Of a stretch of 64,000 nt of DNA, positions 7,730-17,249 are shown piece after piece. Below the pieces are notes generated by a model. It was given only the letters and a program-made list of their open reading frames with translations, was not told the origin of the DNA and searched no databases. Position 1 is the first letter of the stretch; each line of letters starts with the position of its first letter. This DNA is from Bacteroidota bacterium (GTDB lineage: Bacteria > Bacteroidota > Bacteroidia > 2-12-FULL-35-15): NCBI GenBank assembly GCA_025963715.1, contig JAOQAG010000048.1, positions 110,344 through 174,343 of the forward strand, given 5' to 3'. Made by a program: the position numbers and the translations under genes.

Positions 7730-9256
7730 ATGGATGAATTAGCGAAATTAATAGGCTCATTAACGAAGGCAGAAAAGCGGTATTTTAAGATGTTCACCTC
7801 GCTTCAAAGTGGGGAAAAAGGATACTTAAAACTTTTTGAAGCGATTGAAAAATCAGATAATTACGACGAAGAAAAGATAAAAAAAATGTTTGCCGGTGAG
7901 GATTTTATCAAACGGCTGCCAGCAGTAAAAAATTATTTATACAACCAGATCTTAAAAAGCCTGCGTATTATTTATTCGGGAAATACTGTAGAATCAGAGC
8001 TTCGGGAGATGATGGAAGATGTATCCAACCTGTACGAAAAAAGGTTGTATAAACAATGTGCGAAGATCCTCGACAAAGCGAAAGAGCTGGCAAACAAAAA
8101 TGAATTTTTTCTCCAGCTGATCGAGATCAATTCCTGGAAAGAACGGATCTTAATTGAGCTGCTCACGCTGGATAAGTACGAAGCCATTATCGACAAGCAT
8201 TTGGAGGAGGAGATCGACCTGATCGAATCGCAAAAAAACATTGCACGTTACCGCAGCCTTTACAATAAAATGATTTTGATCAACCGCAAGATCAAAGAAG
8301 CGCGCTCGGAAGAAGAGCTCAAGCAGTTTCAAACCATCATTGAGCATCCGCTTTTAAAATCAATAGATACAGCATATACGTTTGAAGCGAAAAATTATTT
8401 TTACCGCATTCACCTGATCTATAATCATGCAAAAGGCGACAATGAAGCAAGTTTTGTGATCGCGGATTCGCAGTTGAAATTAATTGAATCGTATCCCGAA
8501 AAAATAAAAGAAAAACCGCAGCTGTATATTACCGCGCTGAACAATGTGTTACTGTGCGAGATCCACATTCATAAGTATGATAATTTTAAGGAAACACTTT
8601 TAAAGTTGCGTAATTTTCCTTTAAAATCGCTAAGTACAGAGGTAGGGCGTTTTGTAACTTCTTATACGTTCGAAATGGTGATGTACCTCGATTCGGGCGA
8701 ATTCCATAAGAGCAGCGCCATTCGCGAGGAGATCTCGGAAGGCCTTACCAAATACCACGATAAAATAAATGCAGTGGAAGAGATCACGATGCTGTACAAT
8801 TTATTTTATTCGTATTTCGGTACGGCAGAATATTCGAAAGCGCTGGGCATCATTAACCGGCTTTTAAATGAATATCAAAAAGAATTGCGCTACGATATTC
8901 AGTGTGCTGTGCGTATCCTTAACCTGATCCTGCATTACGAGCTGGGAAATACACGCCTGATCGAATATAACGCGTTTTCCACTTACCGCTTTTTATACAA
9001 GAGCAAGCGCCTGTACAAGCTCGAAAACATTGTACTGAATTTTATCCGTAAGAAAATGCCTTCGATCTATACAGCGAAAGAACAGATAGAAGCATTTAAA
9101 GAATTGCGGCAGGAATTTATTGCCATCTCGGAACATCCTTACGAGAAAAAAGCGTTTGAGTATTTTGATTACATCTCCTGGCTGGATTCAAAGATTGAAA
9201 ATAAGCCGCTGGAGGAAATTGTAAAAAAGAAATTTAAGACAGTCGTTAGTAAATAG
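7730..9256 (+). CDS. Conserved helical cytoplasmic protein of unknown function
   Basis: 508 residues, no signal peptide and no membrane segment. Nearly all is amphipathic helix with many Lys, Glu, Leu and Tyr, in a pattern like degenerate TPR or other alpha-solenoid repeats. The N-terminus (LIGSLTKAEKRYFK) is a phrase I associate with a family of unknown Bacteroidota proteins, but I cannot name a function. A scaffold role is plausible from the fold. The stop codon lies inside the start of a short word array, so the extreme C-terminus (VVSK) may be repeat-derived. Confidence 0.75.
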   Translation: MDELAKLIGSLTKAEKRYFKMFTSLQSGEKGYLKLFEAIEKSDNYDEEKIKKMFAGEDFIKRLPAVKNYLYNQILKSLRIIYSGNTVESELREMMEDVSNLYEKRLYKQCAKILDKAKELANKNEFFLQLIEINSWKERILIELLTLDKYEAIIDKHLEEEIDLIESQKNIARYRSLYNKMILINRKIKEARSEEELKQFQTIIEHPLLKSIDTAYTFEAKNYFYRIHLIYNHAKGDNEASFVIADSQLKLIESYPEKIKEKPQLYITALNNVLLCEIHIHKYDNFKETLLKLRNFPLKSLSTEVGRFVTSYTFEMVMYLDSGEFHKSSAIREEISEGLTKYHDKINAVEEITMLYNLFYSYFGTAEYSKALGIINRLLNEYQKELRYDIQCAVRILNLILHYELGNTRLIEYNAFSTYRFLYKSKRLYKLENIVLNFIRKKMPSIYTAKEQIEAFKELRQEFIAISEHPYEKKAFEYFDYISWLDSKIENKPLEEIVKKKFKTVVSK

Positions 9257-9280
9257 TCATTAGTCGTTAGTACTTTGTAA
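9243..9280 (+). repeat. AGTCGTTAGTA word array at a stop codon
   Basis: Variants of AGTCGTTAGTA and AGTCATTAGT overlap the end of the preceding gene. A reverse-oriented relative (ACTAAATACCCGATACTAAC) lies at 9569-9590, so the two bracket the intergenic region containing the palindrome at 9313-9405 and the terminator at 9467. Confidence 0.6.
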
Positions 9281-9312
9281 TTTGTTGTTATGCGTTATTA
9301 CTTGGTTTAACG

Positions 9313-9405
9313 CGTCATTGCGAGGGCTTTTCGCCCGAAGCAATCTCATTCTTATTTTATCTTCTGGTGTGAGATTGCTTCGGGCGAAAAGCCCTCGGAA
9401 TGACG
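9313..9405. repeat. CGTCATTGCGAGGGC long palindrome (copy 2)
   Basis: Same length and nearly the same sequence as 6872-6964; the loop differs and one arm base is changed (CCTCGGAATGACG). It lies between convergent genes. Confidence 0.85.
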
Positions 9406-9466
9406 TTCTCAAAGAAATTTATTTTTATAGTACAAAGTTTTGAATACTCATTTAAAATAATTTTAA

Positions 9467-9500
9467 AAAAAATCCTGATCAAAACTGATCAGGATTTTTT
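9467..9500. terminator. Bidirectional intrinsic terminator
   Basis: A 15-bp stem with arms AAAAAATCCTGATCA and TGATCAGGATTTTTT around the loop AAAC. It has a T-run on both strands and suits both the + gene ending at 9256 and the - gene ending at 9595. Confidence 0.85.
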
Positions 9501-9519
9501 ATTTGCTTTTGTTTACTTT

Positions 9520-9594
9520 TTTATTTGTCTATTGTCTACTTTTTTATTTATTCACGTTTTTTAGTCTTGGTACTAAATACCCGATACTAACTAC
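9520..9594. repeat. Word arrays beside the terminator
   Basis: GTCTATTGTCTACTT-type words (reverse complement of the 4.6-kb array) and then TACTAAATACCCGATACTAA-type words fill the space between the terminator and the end of the gene at 9595. Confidence 0.5.
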
Positions 9595-10980
9595 TTACTT
9601 GAACGTTAACTTTCCTTGCCGGATCAGCTCATTATTTTTATCCGTGATCCTGTAAATGTACATTCCGGATGCCAATCCATTGCGGGCAATGTGCATCTGA
9701 TCAGTATTGATATTGTTGAGCTGCAACACTTCCCGGCCGGTAATATCCATCAGTGTAAAGTTGATGAGCTCCACTTGCGGATCGGCATTTTCGCCCGGGT
9801 TAAAACGGATCCACAGGTCGTTGTCAACCGGGTTAGGATACAGTGTATAACTGCTGCCATCAGCCATCAGCATCAGTGATTTGTGATTGTTGCTGATCAG
9901 CTCTGCAAGGTAAGGAATGGTATCTGTGCCAACGGTAGTAAATGGTCCGCCAAGAAGCAGGGAGCCGTTGTAATTTGCAGTACCTGCAAAAGGCCCGTTA
10001 AGCGTGTAGCAGGAGTTCCATCCGGTAGTGGTTTTGTATACCATCATTTTGTATACATCGGCACCGCCCACAATGCTTTGATAATGCATGCAGGTGATCA
10101 TCGAATTATCAAAATAACCTATGAACATGGTGCTTACAGTAGTAGCGCCGGTATAGTCGGTGCCCGAACCTGCATCCGTCCAGCTGGTGCCATCCCATTT
10201 TGCAAGATGATGAACCGAATCTGAACCTGCCAGGTTAAAATCCCCGCCAACATACAATGCCTGTGCGAAATTAAGCATAGTGCTTACCGTAGTTGCGCCG
10301 GTGTATTTTTGCACACCGCCTCCCACATCGCTCCAGCTGTTGCCGTCCCATTTTGCAATGTTGTGTACGGTAACACCACCTGCACTGGTAAATGTACCGC
10401 AGGCATACAGGTCGCCGTTAAATTCTATTAATTTATTTACATTTCCGTTGATCCCTGTTCCCGGCGATACCCATGCTGATCCATTCCATTTAGCGATGTT
10501 GCTCAGGCTGTTGCTTCCGGAGTGATCAAATGTTCCGGCAACATACAAGTCGCCGCCGTATACAATTTGTGTACTTACAGTGGTAGCGCCGGTATATTTT
10601 TCGAGGCCGGAGCCGAAATTTACCCATCTGCTGCCGCTCCAGGTGGTAATGTTGTTACAGCTTGAACTGTCAAAATCGGTAAATGTACCGGTAGCTACCA
10701 GGTGACCCATATAAAATCCAAGTGATTTTACATCCGTACCCGTGACCATTCCACTTCCCAATGCGTTCCATGTTGATCCATTCCATTTTGCAATCCCCGA
10801 TCTGGAAAGGGTTCCTGCCATAGTAAAACTGCCAGCTGCATATATGTTGTTCGACGAATCGGTTACAATTGCTTCTACAGATGAATTGAATGAGGGGCCA
10901 ATAGTGGCCCAGTTACTTTGTGCAGATAAAAAACCGGCCATTGACATGAACAGCAGGAGGGAAGTAGCTTTTTTTATCAT
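9595..10980 (-). CDS. Secreted beta-propeller-like protein with T9SS sorting domain
   Basis: 461 residues. A signal peptide spans about residues 1-20 (cut after S-A-Q). Repeats of about 42-50 residues carry the pattern LYVAGTF ... IAKWNGSxW, a propeller-like blade found in many Bacteroidota surface proteins. The phrase KYTGATTVST occurs three times at regular positions. The C-terminal 80 residues contain LYPNP and a final SGMYIYRITD segment of the T9SS sorting domain. Expected at the cell surface or released; ligand unknown. It is transcribed divergently from the secreted protein at 11431. Confidence 0.87.
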   Translation of the reverse strand: MIKKATSLLLFMSMAGFLSAQSNWATIGPSFNSSVEAIVTDSSNNIYAAGSFTMAGTLSRSGIAKWNGSTWNALGSGMVTGTDVKSLGFYMGHLVATGTFTDFDSSSCNNITTWSGSRWVNFGSGLEKYTGATTVSTQIVYGGDLYVAGTFDHSGSNSLSNIAKWNGSAWVSPGTGINGNVNKLIEFNGDLYACGTFTSAGGVTVHNIAKWDGNSWSDVGGGVQKYTGATTVSTMLNFAQALYVGGDFNLAGSDSVHHLAKWDGTSWTDAGSGTDYTGATTVSTMFIGYFDNSMITCMHYQSIVGGADVYKMMVYKTTTGWNSCYTLNGPFAGTANYNGSLLLGGPFTTVGTDTIPYLAELISNNHKSLMLMADGSSYTLYPNPVDNDLWIRFNPGENADPQVELINFTLMDITGREVLQLNNINTDQMHIARNGLASGMYIYRITDKNNELIRQGKLTFK

Positions 10981-11430
10981 AACGTTTGAATTTAAAGGGT
11001 TAGTCTAAAATTACTAAGATAAAAAGCGATAAGGAAATTAAATTTCTTTGTTTCTACTAATCCCAAAAGGCAGGAGTAGTGAAATTATATTTGAATAGGG
11101 CCTTCTGTTTAAAAATGTATAAAAACTGTGCCTTAAATTATTTACCGGTTTTTTGAGGAATATTTTCCCAATCCTTACTTAAAGATAATTCAAAATCACG
11201 TGTTTGTCAAATTAATCAAATTAAAAGAAATTCATTTTTATGATATACGGAATTGTTTTGTCATCCGGATTTCCCGTTTTGTATAAAAATTATCTCACAA
11301 TTCCCCGCTCCCTGTTTTTGGATTGTGCCCTGATTGCAAGTGAAATCAATGCTTGTGTGGATTGGCATGTGTTTTTTAAATCCTAAAACACAATTATAAT
11401 TTAATTAAAAACAATTTAAATTTAGAAAAA
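10981..11430. other. Divergent promoter region of two T9SS proteins
   Basis: 450 AT-rich bases between two divergently transcribed secreted-protein genes. No repeat, RNA gene or convincing TAnnTTTG element could be identified. Short open frames inside lack ribosome sites or recognisable products. Confidence 0.4.
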
Positions 11431-13743
11431 ATGAAAAAAAATCTACTCAAAAAAGCAGCGATCGTGGGGTTTATATTTGTCGCATTTATGACCACCACCG
11501 CAAGCGCATTTACTGCAGTTTCCTCAGGTAACTGGAGCAGCGCAACAACCTGGGGCGGAGTTGCGCCGGGTGCTACCGTTTCAAACCAGGATATTGTTAT
11601 TCCAAGCGGATTAACCGTAACGTTTGATACGGATGTTAATTTTTCGGGCTTGCTTAATTCGTTTACTGTAAACGGAACATTAAGCAGCTCTTCTTCCAAT
11701 TCACTGACCATTGCACAAGGCACATTTGCCGGAGCCGGTACGGTGACCATTAACCGGATCCGTTTTACAGGTTTGCTGGCAACGATGTCGTATACCGGTA
11801 ATATGACGGTACATCATTTTGACAATACAGCTTCTATATTGTCGATCGCATCCAGCGTATCCGTTACTGATACACTGGACCTTGATGGTGGAAGCATTAC
11901 GCTGGCTGCAGGTGCGAACCTTGCCATGATGATGAACGGTACCATCCTTGTAAATGCAGGTACGCTTGCTATCAGCGGTGGTGTTTTTAACGCCAGCAAC
12001 AATTACAATGTAGTATACATCGGTGCATCAAAAACTTCCGGTGTGGAGATCAACAGTACACACTTAAATGATCTGATTGTATCATTGAATGACAATACAC
12101 AATCAGTAACATTGGGTGGCAGCATGACGGTTAACGGCGTGGCACACGTAAATGCAGGGATGCTGAATTTTAACGGGCAGCATTTAACCATTAACAGCGA
12201 TCTGATCATTGCTGCGGGTGCCATGTTAACAAGTAACACTACTTCTGATCTGACGATCAACGGTAACAGCTCTATTGCAAATGGATTGGTATTTTCTTCC
12301 GGTTCGGCAATGAGCGATTTTGAGATCAACCACAGCGGATCTGTAAATGTTAAATTAATGAGCGCTTTGAATATTGCCGGAAATTTAACATTGACCAATG
12401 GCGGACTTGCTCTTGAAACAGGATCGATATTAACAATGAACGCTGCAAGTACTGTTCGCATCGGATCGGGATCGATTGTTGCAAACGGTGGCGGTTTTGT
12501 AGGAACTGCTGCTTACAATGTAGATTACATGGGCGCTGCAGCTTCAACAGGACTTGAAGTAAGCGGCTCTGGATTAAATGATGTTTCACTTCATTTGACG
12601 ACTGCTACTGATCGCGTTTCATTAACCAGTGATGTTGCTATGAGCGGTGCATTGGATATGCAAAGCGGACAATTACAGATCTCCGGATATAAATTAACGG
12701 TGAACGGTACATTGAACTCCAATTCCAACTCGGTATTTGTTGGAAACAGCTCTGCTGAACTGATCTTGAATTTATCTGCATCTGTAAATGACACTTTGTA
12801 TTTTAACACAGGAGCAGGAAATGATATTTTGAGTAAACTGACTGTAAATGCAGGAACAGCTTCTACTGTTTATTTAGGAACTGAATTGCAGATTGGAACG
12901 GAACTGGTTTTAACATCCGGTAAACTGGATCTTGGCGAAAGCAACCTGATGCTGCAATCCGCAGCAACAATTACCGGTTACAGTTCAACCCGGTACATTG
13001 TAACATCCGGTAACGGTAAATTGCAAATCCATATCAACACATCAGCACCGTACGTCATTTTTCCTGTAGGAACTACAACAGGATATTCTCCTGCCGCAAT
13101 CCAGCAAACAGGTGCAGGTACTGCAGGTGAGTTTATGGTAAGTGCAATGCCCGGCGTTTATTCAAACGGAACTACCGGTTGGAACAGCGCTGTGCATAAT
13201 GGCAGAGTGGTAAACAGAACATGGCAGATCATCCCTTCCGGTGGAATGGTGGTGAACAGCAATCTGAAATTGGGTTGGGCTACATCTGATGAGGTGAACG
13301 GTTTCGACAGAACAAATTCATACATCGCAGGTTATAACACATCATGGGATACCGCTCCGTTTACTGCTGCAGTTGCAGGAACAATGAACGGTAACGATTA
13401 TGAAACAGAGCGAATGGCGGTTACTTCGGCATCCGGAAATGATTATGCTGTGGCGGATTCTTCTGCAAGCATTACATTGGGTATCGATGAAAACCAAACA
13501 GAAGTTACGATCCTGCTGTATCCAAATCCAAGCACGGATGTGATCAATGTTCAAACCGATCATGCTGCTGATACATATCAATACGAGATCATTGACATTA
13601 CAGGAAAAACATTGAATGCTGCAACAAACAAAAATACAGTGAACACGTTTGATGTTAAAAACCTGAGCAAAGGATATTATTTTATCAAAGCAACCAATCT
13701 TACAAATAAACAAGTGATCACCAAACGTTTTATTAAATCATAA
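11431..13743 (+). CDS. Large secreted beta-helix adhesin-like protein with T9SS sorting domain
   Basis: 770 residues. The signal peptide (about 1-27) ends at A-S-A. The mature N-terminus has the SGNWSSATTW motif common at the start of Bacteroidota surface proteins. It is followed by many Ser/Thr/Asn/Gly-rich short strands (for example LTINSDLIIAAGA) suggestive of a right-handed beta-helix. The C-terminus (about 690-770) carries LYPNP and LSKGYYFIKA, the T9SS sorting domain. The protein is probably displayed on the surface. An adhesin or matrix role is inference. A strong terminator follows 20 bases after the stop. Confidence 0.87.
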   Translation: MKKNLLKKAAIVGFIFVAFMTTTASAFTAVSSGNWSSATTWGGVAPGATVSNQDIVIPSGLTVTFDTDVNFSGLLNSFTVNGTLSSSSSNSLTIAQGTFAGAGTVTINRIRFTGLLATMSYTGNMTVHHFDNTASILSIASSVSVTDTLDLDGGSITLAAGANLAMMMNGTILVNAGTLAISGGVFNASNNYNVVYIGASKTSGVEINSTHLNDLIVSLNDNTQSVTLGGSMTVNGVAHVNAGMLNFNGQHLTINSDLIIAAGAMLTSNTTSDLTINGNSSIANGLVFSSGSAMSDFEINHSGSVNVKLMSALNIAGNLTLTNGGLALETGSILTMNAASTVRIGSGSIVANGGGFVGTAAYNVDYMGAAASTGLEVSGSGLNDVSLHLTTATDRVSLTSDVAMSGALDMQSGQLQISGYKLTVNGTLNSNSNSVFVGNSSAELILNLSASVNDTLYFNTGAGNDILSKLTVNAGTASTVYLGTELQIGTELVLTSGKLDLGESNLMLQSAATITGYSSTRYIVTSGNGKLQIHINTSAPYVIFPVGTTTGYSPAAIQQTGAGTAGEFMVSAMPGVYSNGTTGWNSAVHNGRVVNRTWQIIPSGGMVVNSNLKLGWATSDEVNGFDRTNSYIAGYNTSWDTAPFTAAVAGTMNGNDYETERMAVTSASGNDYAVADSSASITLGIDENQTEVTILLYPNPSTDVINVQTDHAADTYQYEIIDITGKTLNAATNKNTVNTFDVKNLSKGYYFIKATNLTNKQVITKRFIKS

Positions 13744-13762
13744 AATGTGATTGATCGAAATA

Positions 13763-13799
13763 AAAATGCCCTGCTGAATAATTCAGCAGGGCATTTTTT
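13763..13799 (+). terminator. Intrinsic terminator
   Basis: Stem arms AAATGCCCTGCTGAA and TTCAGCAGGGCATTT around a short loop, followed by a T-run. It ends the gene at 13743. A word array starts immediately after it. Confidence 0.9.
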
Positions 13800-13805
13800 G
13801 TTTTA

Positions 13806-13946
13806 GTTCAAGGTTGGAAAGTTCAAAGTTCAAAGTTTGCTATGCGCAGATGCTACTTTTGCTAAAAACGGAGGCCCATTATACTCCGTGTTGTCATCCC
13901 GGGCTTGACCCGGGATCTGTTAATTAGAAGCAAGTTCAAAGTTTGC
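13806..13946 (+). repeat. GTTCAAAGTT word arrays with a GTCATCCCGGG palindrome
   Basis: Words of the type GTTGGAAAGTTCAAAGTT run into TTTGCTATGCGCAGATGCT (13806-13856). The palindrome GTCATCCCGGGC..CCGGGATCT follows at 13893-13918, and the word AAGTTCAAAGTTTGCTGTG repeats at 13932-13950. The structure suggests stepwise insertion of elements behind the terminator. Confidence 0.75.
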
Positions 13947-13993
13947 TGTGTGGGCGCTTAGAATGTTCCGGATACTTATAGTCTTAATGTATA

Positions 13994-14089
13994 CTGTCAT
14001 CCCGGACCTGATCCGGGATCTGTTAATTAAGAACTAAAAACATTCTGCAAACATTCATGAGATCCCGGGTCGGCGCCCGGGATGACAGC
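13994..14089. repeat. Paired GTCATCCCGG palindromes
   Basis: The two ends, CTGTCATCCCGGACC and GGCGCCCGGGATGACAG, are inverted relative to each other, and each is itself palindromic. The spacer includes TTAATTAAGAACTAAA and ACATTCATGAGATC. Relatives occur at 38297, 40305, 40477, 48922 and 53619. Confidence 0.85.
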
Positions 14090-14135
14090 TTTTAGTTATA
14101 ATTTCTCGTAATAATGTTATGTAAACCTTTAAAAT

Positions 14136-16589
14136 TTACTCTACAGGAAAAAATAAATTAAAAGTACTGCCTGTTCCGGGTTCACTTTCAGCAAGGATAA
14201 AACCCTGATGAATGTCCATTATTTTTTTGCAGATCGCCAATCCGATGCCCGTGCCCGGATATTCGCTTTTGCCATGCAGGCGCTGAAACAATTCAAATAT
14301 CTTGTGGGAATATTGCGGATCAAAACCAATTCCGTTATCAGTTACGCTGATGCAATAATAGTGTTTCCCCGGTTCTGTTTCCTGATCTGGAATTTCGATA
14401 CCCGGAATTACATGCACCGCAATTTTTATTTTCGGAGCAACATCTGTTTTACTGTACTTCAATGCATTGGTAAGCATATTGGTAAGCAGCTGCTGAAAAT
14501 AAAACGGGATCACATTCATTACCGGCATCGGATCGCAAGTGATCTCTGCTTTTTTTTCTTCAATGGATTCATTTAAATTGGAAATCACTTCTTTCAATAG
14601 CTTATTGGTATCTGCTTTTTCAAAGGCTTCCGGCGTGCTGTTGATCTGTGAAAAATTAAGCAGTGCATCAATTAAATTCTGCATGCGGTTGGCCGACGAC
14701 TGGATGCGATCAAAAATATCTTTTCCCCAATCGGATAATACGGCATATTCTTTTTGTACCAGGCGGTTGGAAAATGCCTGGATCTTGCGCAATGGCTCCT
14801 GCAAATCGTGGCTGGCCATATAACTGAACGATTCCAGTTCTTTGTTGATCTGTTCCAGCCGTTTGTTTTTTGATTCGATGTGCTCGGTGTATTCCTGCAT
14901 TTTATTTTCGGCAAGCTTGCGTTCGGTCAGGTCGCGGGTTACTTTCGAAAACCCGGTGATGTTATTGCGCTTGTCGTGCAGCGCAGTAATAGCAACGCTT
15001 CCCCAGAAGATCGTTTCGTTTTTTCGTACGCGCCAGCCTTCACTTGTTGCTCTGCCTTCGCGGGCAGCTTTTTCCAGCAGTTGTGCGGGCAGATTGTTTT
15101 TCTGATCGGCCTCGGTGTAAAAAATGGCGATGTTTTTTCCAAGCGCTTCCTCTGCAGTATAGCCTTTTATTTTTTCCGCACCTTTATTCCAGTTCTCAAT
15201 GATCCCGTCTTTGTTCAACAAAATGATCGAGTAATCTTCCACTTCATTGATCATTCCGTGATAACGCTCTTCACTTTTGCGGAGCTCGTCATTTTTTTTG
15301 ATCAGCTCGATAATGGCATTTACTTCATCTGTAATGTCTACGGAAACACTTACCACATCTTCGATCTGGTTGTTTTTGTTTTTATTGAAAATAGTTCCGT
15401 ATGTATGAAACCAGCGGTATTTCCCGTTTTTATGCAGGATCCTGTATTTGAATTCAATTACTTGCTCCAAATCATCTTCTCCCTGATCAAACGCCTGCAC
15501 AATGCGTATGTATTTTTCCGTCAGCGCTTCCAGGTCATCCGGATGGATCAGGTTGATGAAAAAGCCAATGCCTTTTCCATCTATTTCTTTATTGCTGTAA
15601 CCCAGTTGTTTTTCCAATGTTTGATTGATAAAGGGAAACTGGTCCATGCGCAGATTATACGCAATGATCACGGAAGGAGTGATGTCCGTAATTTTCTGGA
15701 TGAAATACTGTTTTTCATTCAACTCTTTTTCATATTGCTTTTGCACCGTTACATCCTGCACGGTACCAAACAAGTGTCGGGGTTTTCCTTCTTCATTTGT
15801 TCTTACTTCACCTTTGGCATGCAAAATTTTTTCTTTACCGCTTTTTAAAACAATGCGGTAATAAAAATCATGCGGCTTGCATGTTTTAATGGAGCGCTCC
15901 ATTTCCCTGCGCACTATTTCCATATCATCGGGGTGGTTGTAATCCGCCAGGTTTTCTGGTGTATACAGCTGTTTTTCCAGTTCGTAGATCCTGTACAGCT
16001 CGTCGGACCATACACGTTTATTGGAATGCAGATCCCAGGTCCAGTTACCAATTTTGGAGAGTTCCTGTGCTCTTTTATAAAGGTCCTGCTGGATATTGGT
16101 CAGTGCATTAAAGTAAAGGGAGTTGATGTAATTTGTTAAATTATCAAGTTCATCCACGATCTGCAGGCAGGTATTCATTTCCGTTGTGTAGGAATGAATG
16201 AATTTGCGGAAAGTCCGGGTGCGGATCAGGCCGATGAGTAAAACATCTTCCACTACTACTTCGTTACGCGCGATCAGCTCCAGCTTATCACCCAGCCAGC
16301 GGTTGCGCGAGCTGATGACAAACTCTTTTACCGTGTTGGTGGTAATGGCTTGTAAAAATTCCAGCGCCGTTCTTCTTCCCACAACCAGGATCTGTTCTTC
16401 CGTAAGGGAATCAAAAAAGCGCAGTAAGGGAAGCTTTACTTCGCGTGTAATGCGCAATTGCTCTGTTATATATTCATCCAGCTTATGGTCGATGATGTAT
16501 TGTGCGCAGCCCGGCAGCAGCTGAAGATGAGGTTCAGCGGTTGTTGTTCCCATGCGATCGTTAGTGGTTTGGAGTGGATCGGTTGTCAT
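14136..16589 (-). CDS. PAS-domain sensor histidine kinase
   Basis: 817 residues, no membrane segment, so a cytoplasmic sensor. A helical domain (about 1-165) resembling RsbR/globin-type sensor regions is followed by three PAS domains (about 170-290, 295-430, 440-565; two carry the PAC-like ends TVQDVT and SVDIT). HisKA has His594 in ASHDLQEPLRK. The ATPase domain shows the N-box TNALKYSK, G1 DNGIGFD and G2 GTGIGLAICKK. There is no receiver domain, so it must pass phosphate to a separate regulator. The NtrC-type regulator at 17250 and several orphan receivers are candidates. The signal is unknown. Confidence 0.92.
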   Translation of the reverse strand: MTTDPLQTTNDRMGTTTAEPHLQLLPGCAQYIIDHKLDEYITEQLRITREVKLPLLRFFDSLTEEQILVVGRRTALEFLQAITTNTVKEFVISSRNRWLGDKLELIARNEVVVEDVLLIGLIRTRTFRKFIHSYTTEMNTCLQIVDELDNLTNYINSLYFNALTNIQQDLYKRAQELSKIGNWTWDLHSNKRVWSDELYRIYELEKQLYTPENLADYNHPDDMEIVRREMERSIKTCKPHDFYYRIVLKSGKEKILHAKGEVRTNEEGKPRHLFGTVQDVTVQKQYEKELNEKQYFIQKITDITPSVIIAYNLRMDQFPFINQTLEKQLGYSNKEIDGKGIGFFINLIHPDDLEALTEKYIRIVQAFDQGEDDLEQVIEFKYRILHKNGKYRWFHTYGTIFNKNKNNQIEDVVSVSVDITDEVNAIIELIKKNDELRKSEERYHGMINEVEDYSIILLNKDGIIENWNKGAEKIKGYTAEEALGKNIAIFYTEADQKNNLPAQLLEKAAREGRATSEGWRVRKNETIFWGSVAITALHDKRNNITGFSKVTRDLTERKLAENKMQEYTEHIESKNKRLEQINKELESFSYMASHDLQEPLRKIQAFSNRLVQKEYAVLSDWGKDIFDRIQSSANRMQNLIDALLNFSQINSTPEAFEKADTNKLLKEVISNLNESIEEKKAEITCDPMPVMNVIPFYFQQLLTNMLTNALKYSKTDVAPKIKIAVHVIPGIEIPDQETEPGKHYYCISVTDNGIGFDPQYSHKIFELFQRLHGKSEYPGTGIGLAICKKIMDIHQGFILAESEPGTGSTFNLFFPVE

Positions 16590-16773
16590 AAAATAATCGC
16601 TTGCGCAGATGAATTTATAAATATACTTTAATTTGGATGCTTTCAGAGCAAATCCTTCTCCATGAATTCAGAGGGAAGTAGAGCATCAAAATTGGGGAAT
16701 CTGTTCCCGTTTGTGGGGAATAATTCGCTTTTTATATTTTTATAAGCAAAAATTAATACTAATTAACTGTAAA

Positions 16774-17130
16774 TCAATTGCTTGATTTTGCTTCCACCGA
16801 TAAAGTCGCATGTGGAACCGCCATCAGCCTTCCTTTCGGGATCTTTTCCCCGGTTTTGGTGCAGATACCATACGTTCCATTCTCGATCCGCCCCAGGGCA
16901 GCGATCAGTGCATCGATGAATTTTTTTAAGCGTGCGGCATTGCTGTTTGTTTCTTCAATGGACGAAATTTCGGCAACATGGTTTGCATTGAACCACACAG
17001 GATCCGTGTCCCTGGTGCTGTTATCGTCGAGGTGTTCCTTCAGATTGTTATATTCGTTTTGTGCATTTTCAAGCTTGGTAAGAATGATTGTTTTAAACTC
17101 CTGCAACTCTTCTTTTGAATAGGTTTTCAT
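16774..17130 (-). CDS. DksA/TraR-family protein with degenerate zinc site
   Basis: About 118 residues. A long helical hairpin (coiled coil, residues 3-85) is followed by the typical C-terminal sequence YGICTKTGEKIPKGRL...VPHATL. The family normally binds RNA polymerase through the secondary channel and holds a C4 zinc finger. Here only one of the four cysteines remains (GIC), so zinc binding is unlikely, as in many Bacteroidota members. ATG at 17130 fits the family start; an in-frame ATG at 17166 would add 12 odd residues. It is transcribed divergently from the sigma-54 activator gene. Confidence 0.85.
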   Translation of the reverse strand: MKTYSKEELQEFKTIILTKLENAQNEYNNLKEHLDDNSTRDTDPVWFNANHVAEISSIEETNSNAARLKKFIDALIAALGRIENGTYGICTKTGEKIPKGRLMAVPHATLSVEAKSSN

Positions 17131-17249
17131 AAATCCGGTTTTTGTTTTGCCCGGGCAAAAAAACATTTATTCCATCCATTTTTGGGGAAATAATTACTCA
17201 GAACAGAATGGTTGTATATTTGTCTATCCACAGCAACTAAAATATACTT

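Noticed and set aside
14880..15848. A 322-residue plus-strand open frame
   Set aside because: It lies fully inside the histidine kinase on the other strand and has no recognisable domain.
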